The position numbers were made by a program, and so were the translations under genes. Below are positions 16,979 to 21,521 of a DNA stretch of 21,521 nt, one piece after another; within the stretch, counting starts at the first letter, position 1, and each line of letters opens with the position of its first letter. Below the pieces are notes generated by a model. That model saw nothing but the letters and a program-made list of their open reading frames with translations. It was not told the origin of the DNA and made no database searches. Source of the DNA: Gammaproteobacteria bacterium UBA3532 (GTDB lineage Bacteria; Pseudomonadota; Gammaproteobacteria; Enterobacterales; UBA3532); the NCBI GenBank assembly GCA_002376965.1, contig DFOV01000203.1:1-21521 (forward strand), in the 5' to 3' direction.

Positions 16979-17032
16979 ATGAAGTTGCCATTTCAGCCCT
17001 GGCAACATGCTATACAGGACGGTGTATATTGA
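16979..17032 (+). CDS. Possible 17-codon leader ORF
   Basis: ATG at 16979 opens a 17-residue ORF (MKLPFQPWQHAIQDGVY) whose TGA (17030-17032) overlaps the TTG start of the next gene (TTGA, 17029-17032). A weak TGAGAG site lies 4 nt upstream. The overlap would allow translational coupling. Chance is a real alternative for an ORF this short. Confidence 0.25.
   Translation: MKLPFQPWQHAIQDGVY
16984..17006 (+). other. Leader hairpin
   Basis: GTTGCCA (16984-16990) pairs perfectly with TGGCAAC (17000-17006) around a 9-nt loop, ending 9 nt before the AGGA ribosome site of the downstream gene. There is no U-tract, so it is not an obvious terminator. Confidence 0.4.
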
Positions 17033-18942
17033 TAAGGTTATCTCTTTCTCGAAAATCGCGTGTTCTAACACTAGTCTTGACTTGTGGCATAGCTACAGCT
17101 CTGGTTTTATCAATGCTAAAGCCGTTGGCATCCTATGATGCTGGGTGGAATATTCGTATGGGCCAATGGATTTGGGATAATGGTCAGCTGCCAAGGGATG
17201 ATCCGCTACTGTTCACAAGCTCTATCGCAACACCGAATTTTCCATTGCTGAGTGGGGAGATTACTGAGAGTCAGCAAACAAAAGATACGGTATTAACTTC
17301 TCATTGGCTTGGACAGGTCGCGTTCTATGCCGTATGGAGCATTGATGATATTGTTGGGCCAGTAATCCTAAGGTTGCTGCTATTTACTCTAACCATACTT
17401 TGCATCGTTTTTACCTTACGAACCCTCAAGCTATCATGGGCTTGGAGTCTTATGGGAGGGATAACGGGGTTAGCACTATTGCAAGGCTACATCATGGCCC
17501 GGCCCAGCCTTTTTTCCATCACACTATTAGCCCTGTCAATGTTACTATGGGCTCGGTTTTGGATGTCGGGCAACAAGTGGTGGTGCTGGTTTGCCGTAGC
17601 GCTGTTGCCATTGTGGGCTCAATTACATGCCGGCTTTCTATATGGCGTTGTATTAGCCTTGGCATGGTCTACCGGCTTAATCGGACAACGACTTCTAATA
17701 AAGGGAGGCGTTAATGATAATAAATCAATGTTGAACCAGACGATGGCCTCTGGAGTGTCTTTAGGTTTCATCCATCTAGCCTTGCTTGCTGTTGTTGCCA
17801 TTATGGCTTCCTTATGTACGTATCCACCGGGAGTTAGCGGCCTTCTAGGGTTCTACCGTGACCTGTCACAAATGCCGAGTTTGTCGGATGAAATGTCACC
17901 AGTCCTATATGCTGACGAACCTCTTTTTTATGCGATTGTTCCCTGTGTTGCATTGATGCTAACTGCTGGTTGGCGATATATTCCCCTGCCTATGTGGCTA
18001 ATACTTGCTGGAGTCACTATCGCTCCGTTCATGGCAACAAGGAATATCGCTCTGTTCGCCGGAGCAGGGGTTCCAATTTTATTTTATGGCTTTCAACGCG
18101 TTATGGCTCATTACTATCAATCACTGAGGTCACCAGAAAAGCAAAGGAGCTATCATCTTCTCCTAGGCGTGTTAGCTTTAGCGCCATCTATTGAGTTAAT
18201 TAGAACAAACTACACAATTAATAATGACTTCCAAGCATTTACTTGGAACAAAGAGCTTCAACCGGTAGAGCTCGCAGAATTTATTAAGAAATATAGGCCG
18301 CCTGGACGCCCAATGCATCCATACCACTTAGGAGGCTACCTTGAACTTGCTATTCCGGAGGTGCAGTGGTTTGCTGATGGTCGGTATTACAAGCCCAAGT
18401 TTATTACTTATGCAAATAATTCCACGAATGACTTCGTTCTCCTACAAAAAATGGCTGAATACTATCAGATCGATTGGGTAATCCTGCCAGTGTTTACTCC
18501 TGCTAAACAGCTTTCTATGGGATTTGTTAATGTTGCTGCCGATCCGCTGTGGCTACCAGTTGAAATCGGAGGCAATTTTGCCTTGTTCGTTCGTAAGGGG
18601 GAGCAAACCATAAAGTATCTTTCAGAACGGGTGATGTCATATGAAAAGTGGCATGACTCTTTGTTAGGTCTTCTTAAGGACGGTGGGCTAGGACTGATAA
18701 TGGCTGATGAGTCGCAATCTGCTAGCTGGCTTGCCCTGTATCTGACTTTAGCTGGTTATATAGGAGACAAGTACATACACTCTAATATTATGGCCCCTGA
18801 ATCTATCCTCGCGAATGTACCAACGGTCAGTCCAGGTTATGAAATGTCAAGAGCTATACTGCAAGCCTTGCCCTCCTTTCAAAAGAGGGCTGCAAGCATG
18901 CTTATACAGTTACCTGGGGGCGAGGGATTTGTAATTGAATAA
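17029..18942 (+). CDS. GT-C-like multi-TM membrane protein
   Basis: A 637 aa protein with TM1 at about 12-30, a loop with YDAGWNIRMGQWI (36-48) and LPRDDPLLFTSS (54-65), SHWLGQVAFY (91-100), further helices to about 390, and a terminal soluble region with YHLGGYL (432-438) and FADGRYY (448-454). The D-x-GW and DDP motifs resemble the acidic loop motifs of GT-C enzymes. RPSLF (158-162), WAQLHA (196-201) and GGYL...DGR match the protein at the left edge of the window, and similar length suggests a shared role. The start is TTG; upstream in-frame codons run to a stop at 16975 with no better candidate, and AGGA lies 9 nt upstream. Donor and acceptor are unknown. It is transcribed alone, converging on the right arm. 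Confidence 0.75.
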   Translation: MIRLSLSRKSRVLTLVLTCGIATALVLSMLKPLASYDAGWNIRMGQWIWDNGQLPRDDPLLFTSSIATPNFPLLSGEITESQQTKDTVLTSHWLGQVAFYAVWSIDDIVGPVILRLLLFTLTILCIVFTLRTLKLSWAWSLMGGITGLALLQGYIMARPSLFSITLLALSMLLWARFWMSGNKWWCWFAVALLPLWAQLHAGFLYGVVLALAWSTGLIGQRLLIKGGVNDNKSMLNQTMASGVSLGFIHLALLAVVAIMASLCTYPPGVSGLLGFYRDLSQMPSLSDEMSPVLYADEPLFYAIVPCVALMLTAGWRYIPLPMWLILAGVTIAPFMATRNIALFAGAGVPILFYGFQRVMAHYYQSLRSPEKQRSYHLLLGVLALAPSIELIRTNYTINNDFQAFTWNKELQPVELAEFIKKYRPPGRPMHPYHLGGYLELAIPEVQWFADGRYYKPKFITYANNSTNDFVLLQKMAEYYQIDWVILPVFTPAKQLSMGFVNVAADPLWLPVEIGGNFALFVRKGEQTIKYLSERVMSYEKWHDSLLGLLKDGGLGLIMADESQSASWLALYLTLAGYIGDKYIHSNIMAPESILANVPTVSPGYEMSRAILQALPSFQKRAASMLIQLPGGEGFVIE

Positions 18943-19201
18943 CTTTTAGCAATATTGTTTTCATTATGGGAATGATTACTTTCATTTAAACGGGTTGGGC
19001 CAAGCATACACTGCACCCTTTATTAAGGGAAAAGACAGCAACAGCTTGCATGCTCAAATTGGAGTAGCTGCGCTAATAACTCATCATGGCTCGCTCAATA
19101 AGAAGAGTAGATGAGATGCTGGATATACTTCTGCGATCAATCAAGTTATGGCTCTATCTTGAATTGCAATAATGAGGAAGTCCATATATTTGCCCCGCGG
19201 T
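18943..19201. other. Convergent intergenic region
   Basis: A 259-bp gap between the stops of two converging genes. It contains a short CCCTT-TATT-AAGGG hairpin (19016-19029) with no following U-tract and a 28-codon ORF (19086-19172, beginning MARSIRRVDEM) lacking a ribosome site. I find no convincing terminator or gene. Confidence 0.3.
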
Positions 19202-19564
19202 TTAAGCAGTCGATGCTGCCACTATTATTACACCACATAGCGTTAATACTATGCCTATCCAGCGAAAAGTGCCAATGGGTTCGCCAATAATATATGATGC
19301 CGCCAATATCACGCTAATAAATTGGAGAGAAAAAATAGATTGAGCGACGTTTAAAGGTGTGCGCTGCAAAACCTGTAAGTAAAAGAGAAACCCAAAGCCA
19401 AAGAAAGCTGCTCCTAATACGGTTTTTAGGTTTAGTTGTGATAGCCAAGTAGCGTTTTCGGCCGTAGCGGTGTGTAGTGCACCGAGTTTGAGTAGTACGT
19501 TGGCCGTTACATTGCAGATTAATGTTGCCAGAATAAAGAAAAGGTTTAAGTATGCCGGGTTCAT
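19202..19564 (-). CDS. SMR-family membrane protein, ArnE/ArnF-like (second)
   Basis: A 120 aa protein with four predicted helices. NVLLKLGA (22-29) ends the first helix, and GEPIGTFRWIGIVLTLCGVIIV forms the common C-terminal SMR/EamA motif. As in the SMR protein at 8860, the EmrE glutamate is absent (the region reads LICNVTANVLLK), which fits a lipid-linked-sugar flippase rather than a drug exporter. The ATG overlaps the stop of the upstream methyltransferase by four bases (19561-19564), so the two are translationally coupled and may act on the same substrate. No GT2 is present in this right arm; it would need one from the other arms. It is the last gene on this transcript. Confidence 0.78.
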   Translation of the reverse strand: MNPAYLNLFFILATLICNVTANVLLKLGALHTATAENATWLSQLNLKTVLGAAFFGFGFLFYLQVLQRTPLNVAQSIFSLQFISVILAASYIIGEPIGTFRWIGIVLTLCGVIIVAASTA

Positions 19565-20511
19565 GATGAGCTTTTCAGAGGTTTTTGAGCGACGCCAATA
19601 ACTTGGAGACCAGCTTTTCTTAAGCCTGGAATATTGGTAATGAAATGGTCAATGGCTATAAAAAGGCGAGTTATTTTGCGAATGCCTGGGATGTAGCGGA
19701 AAAAGCGATTAAAAACCAATACATCACTATTCATTAACAAGCAAAACCCAAAAAATCCGTAGGTTTTCCAGACTCGGCTTTTTAACCCGACTTCCTCTAG
19801 TACTGGTACTGTTTCTTTAAATAGTAATGGACGTTCAGAGTCATGCTCCAGCATGGGAGAGAGTCGATAGATCACGGCTCGTATCAGACGCCATACAATA
19901 AAGTCACTTACTGGCTCACGGTAGTAGAAACGCCCCCCAGGCTTTAAGATGCGATGAATTTCCGAAAATAGTCTTTTTCGGTCTGGGACATGGTGTATTC
20001 CGCCTAACATGACGACGGAGTCTACAGTGTTAGAGCGAATGGGTAACTCGGTCGCGTCACCTTGCATAAAAGCGTGAGTATTTCTTTCTAAATTGGACTT
20101 GGCTGTTTCGAGCATGTTAATTGATATATCGATACCAATAGCAAGGTCAAATTTACCTTGAAACAATGTTATTGCTTCTCCTGTGCCGCAGCAGAGCTCC
20201 GCCATTACACCTAGCCCTTCAGACTGCAGTTCCTGGCTTAGGCAATTGTCCAAATAGCGCGAATATTCTTGAGTATGGGGGTATCCCAAATTGGCAATAT
20301 AGGTTTTGGCAATCTTGTCATAATGTTTCTGCTGTTCTTGAGAAGACGCTGATTCTGGTTGCTGTGCAAATAAAGGAATACCCGAAGGTGATATCGGGTA
20401 TCTTTCTTCATGGTCACCATCATTTCCAGTGACAAGGCTGCCGCTTTCTATCTTTAGTGGCTGCTTCGTTCTTGGGCTGCATATCAGGTGGAGTATTTGT
20501 GTAAGATCCAT
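19561..20511 (-). CDS. Trm112-like domain plus SAM-dependent methyltransferase
   Basis: A 316 aa protein. The N-terminal ~50 residues look like a Trm112/YcaR-type module (LICSPRTKQPL at 9-19, then YPISPSGIPLF at 38-48), keeping only one cysteine, so zinc binding is probably lost. The methyltransferase core follows: AELCCGTGEA (104-113), AIGIDIS (124-130), GDATELP (151-157), GGIHHVPD (170-177) and ILKPGGRFYYREP (188-200), a UbiE/Methyltransf_11 pattern. The C-terminal ~110 residues are basic and hydrophobic, suggesting contact with a membrane-bound substrate. The ATG has AAAGG about 6 nt upstream. It is 117 bp downstream of the pilin accessory gene and overlaps the SMR gene. A lipid-linked or sugar substrate is inferred. 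Confidence 0.8.
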   Translation of the reverse strand: MDLTQILHLICSPRTKQPLKIESGSLVTGNDGDHEERYPISPSGIPLFAQQPESASSQEQQKHYDKIAKTYIANLGYPHTQEYSRYLDNCLSQELQSEGLGVMAELCCGTGEAITLFQGKFDLAIGIDISINMLETAKSNLERNTHAFMQGDATELPIRSNTVDSVVMLGGIHHVPDRKRLFSEIHRILKPGGRFYYREPVSDFIVWRLIRAVIYRLSPMLEHDSERPLLFKETVPVLEEVGLKSRVWKTYGFFGFCLLMNSDVLVFNRFFRYIPGIRKITRLFIAIDHFITNIPGLRKAGLQVIGVAQKPLKSSS

Positions 20512-20628
20512 TGTTACCTTTGAGCTTAATAATTGTCATTTTGATATTAGCACAGGCTGTTGTTGTATGTGAGTATAACCTCCAACTTACATCACTCAGG
20601 CTGAATGACGGTGGCTTTCGTTGTTATA
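20512..20628 (-). other. Gap between pilin accessory gene and methyltransferase
   Basis: On the - strand an imperfect 8-bp hairpin (CGTCATTC and GAGTGATG arms, two G-T pairs, AGCCT loop) lies just after the stop of the pilin accessory gene, without a U-tract. Read-through or partial termination are both possible; no clear promoter is seen. Confidence 0.3.
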
Positions 20629-21447
20629 CTAACCAGCTTCCGGAGCTGACAGCTTAGAGGTGACTTCGTTTTCTTGCTTCAGGACTTTCTTAGCCTTAAC
20701 TTGTAAGGTCCAGGGATCTATATCGAGCCAGCCAATAACCTCAGCATTGTCCCTGCGTATGATAGCTGTCATGCTCTTTTGTTTTCCAACCAAAGGAAAG
20801 TAGGCGAGAGCTTTACCCTTTATTCCATGATTAGCCAGTATTTCTGCTATTGAGCCTGATGCCTCTGGGTGAAGATCCTCTAATAGCTGGGTGGTAATAA
20901 TTGCTTGTTCTTGCACCTTGGCTGCATTTTCTGAATAAGACTGGTAGTACTTAGGCCGGAGTGCTAAGTCTTTCCCTCCTTGAGTCGCACTGACCATGAT
21001 TTCAAATCGTTCACCAGGGTCTGTGGGGGTCTGAGCATAGACAAATCTGGCACTTTCAAATACTGAAGGAGCCAGTTGTGGATCGGAGAGCTCATCAATC
21101 TCAATTGAGCCCGCGGTTACAACATTAAACCTGTCTACATTAAACACAACGAACGCTGGCCGCTCAATGTAGATAGTGTAGGCGCCGTATGAAAAAGCCG
21201 AAAGTTGGACTAGAGCGATAACAAACAGGTCAAACTTCAGTCCTTTCTTGCCCGGCACATAAATGATTAATGTTAATAGGGGCCCAAGAATAAGATCGAT
21301 GGAGACGAGCAGCGCAACAACATTACTTACCCCTTCCAGCTCACGAAAAGGGGGCGTATACCAAACAAAATAAACCAGAATAAAAAAGGAACATACAATA
21401 CTAAGGCTAATAAGAAGGTGAATAGAAAAGGCTCGTATTCTAACCAT
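20629..21447 (-). CDS. TfpX/TfpZ-family type IV pilin accessory protein
   Basis: A 272 aa protein with three N-terminal membrane helices (about 9-28, 41-65, 73-92) and a C-terminal domain of about 180 residues. The arrangement, with D-LILGPLLTLIIY in the second helix and RPAFVVFNVDRFNVV after the third, is characteristic of the TfpX/TfpZ accessory proteins. In Pseudomonas these are encoded right beside the major pilin gene and modulate pilus assembly or surface pilin; some adjacent pilins are glycosylated (TfpO or TfpW). The ATG has a GGAG site 7 nt upstream. Only 74 bp of upstream sequence is in the window and it holds no pilin gene; a pilA-like gene would be expected just beyond the right edge. 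Family call is good; the exact subgroup (X or Z) is uncertain. Confidence 0.82.
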   Translation of the reverse strand: MVRIRAFSIHLLISLSIVCSFFILVYFVWYTPPFRELEGVSNVVALLVSIDLILGPLLTLIIYVPGKKGLKFDLFVIALVQLSAFSYGAYTIYIERPAFVVFNVDRFNVVTAGSIEIDELSDPQLAPSVFESARFVYAQTPTDPGERFEIMVSATQGGKDLALRPKYYQSYSENAAKVQEQAIITTQLLEDLHPEASGSIAEILANHGIKGKALAYFPLVGKQKSMTAIIRRDNAEVIGWLDIDPWTLQVKAKKVLKQENEVTSKLSAPEAG

Positions 21448-21521
21448 TGGCTTCTCCGCTAAACAACGATATAAATCTAGAATTTAATATGAGTAGATTC
21501 GAAAACCTTAATTTATTGACT

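Larger units (their letters stand above)
16501..17028. other. Divergent intergenic regulatory region (528 bp)
   Basis: It separates the asnB-led operon (-) from the large membrane-protein gene (+). It holds a good + strand promoter (16909-16936), a bare TATAAT on the + strand at 16784 without a good -35, operator-like repeats at 16621-16643, 16763-16796 and 16853-16869, a leader hairpin at 16984-17006 and a short leader ORF. For asnB the best promoter-like match on the - strand is TTGTTA/TATTGT with 17-bp spacing (16674-16646). I see no longer ORF and no RNA gene. Confidence 0.6.

Noticed and set aside
17400..17714. 104-codon + strand ORF inside the large membrane-protein gene
   Set aside because: Different frame of a strongly supported gene; low-complexity composition.
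19016..19029. CCCTT-TATT-AAGGG as a bidirectional terminator
   Set aside because: Only 5 bp of stem and no U-tract on either strand.
19086..19172. 28-codon ORF in the convergent gap
   Set aside because: No ribosome site or promoter; expected by chance in this much sequence.
1..21521. Mobile element or CRISPR
   Set aside because: No transposase, integrase, terminal inverted repeats or regularly spaced repeat arrays were seen, although the locus type is often horizontally acquired.

Overview
The window looks like a glycan-assembly locus from a Gram-negative bacterium, most likely a marine-type gammaproteobacterium. The grounds are AG-rich Shine-Dalgarno sites, ArnC/ArnE/F-like undecaprenyl-phosphate sugar enzymes, a close match to enterobacterial WecE, and a TfpX/TfpZ-type pilin accessory protein. 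I cannot assign a genus. I see no rRNA, tRNA, insertion sequence, integrase or CRISPR array.

Left arm (1-10124, all + strand, tightly packed): the end of a large multi-TM GT-C-like protein, truncated by the window edge; a WecE-type aminotransferase that makes dTDP-4-amino-4,6-dideoxygalactose; a WbqC-family protein; a PhyH-type Fe(II)/2OG dioxygenase; an ArnC/GtrB-type GT2; two SAM methyltransferases; a NeuD/PglD-type sugar acyltransferase; a GH43-like beta-propeller protein; then, after a gap of about 230 bp, an ArnE/F-like small multidrug-resistance (SMR) family protein and a third methyltransferase. Many genes overlap or abut, so most of the arm should be one transcript.

Middle arm (16500-10145, - strand, converging on the left arm with a 20-nt gap): an AsnB-type glutamine amidotransferase, a second GT2, and two tandem paralogous GT-C-like membrane proteins.

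A 528-bp divergent regulatory region (16501-17028) holds a good sigma70-like promoter, several operator-like repeats and a possible short leader ORF. It drives a second large GT-C-like protein (17029-18942, +), related to the truncated one at the left edge.

Right arm (21447-19202, - strand): a TfpX/TfpZ-like type IV pilin accessory protein, a Trm112-like/SAM methyltransferase, and a second ArnE/F-like SMR protein.

How it may work together (inference): WecE and the acyltransferase build a 4-acylamido-4,6-dideoxyhexose; the WbqC protein, dioxygenase and methyltransferases may decorate it; the two GT2 enzymes load sugars onto undecaprenyl phosphate; the two SMR proteins flip the lipid-linked sugars; and the four GT-C-like proteins transfer them in the periplasm. 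The acceptor could be O-antigen or, given the pilin accessory gene at the right edge, type IV pilin. The parts list (GT2 x2, SMR x2, GT-C-like x4, methyltransferase x4) is unusually duplicated.
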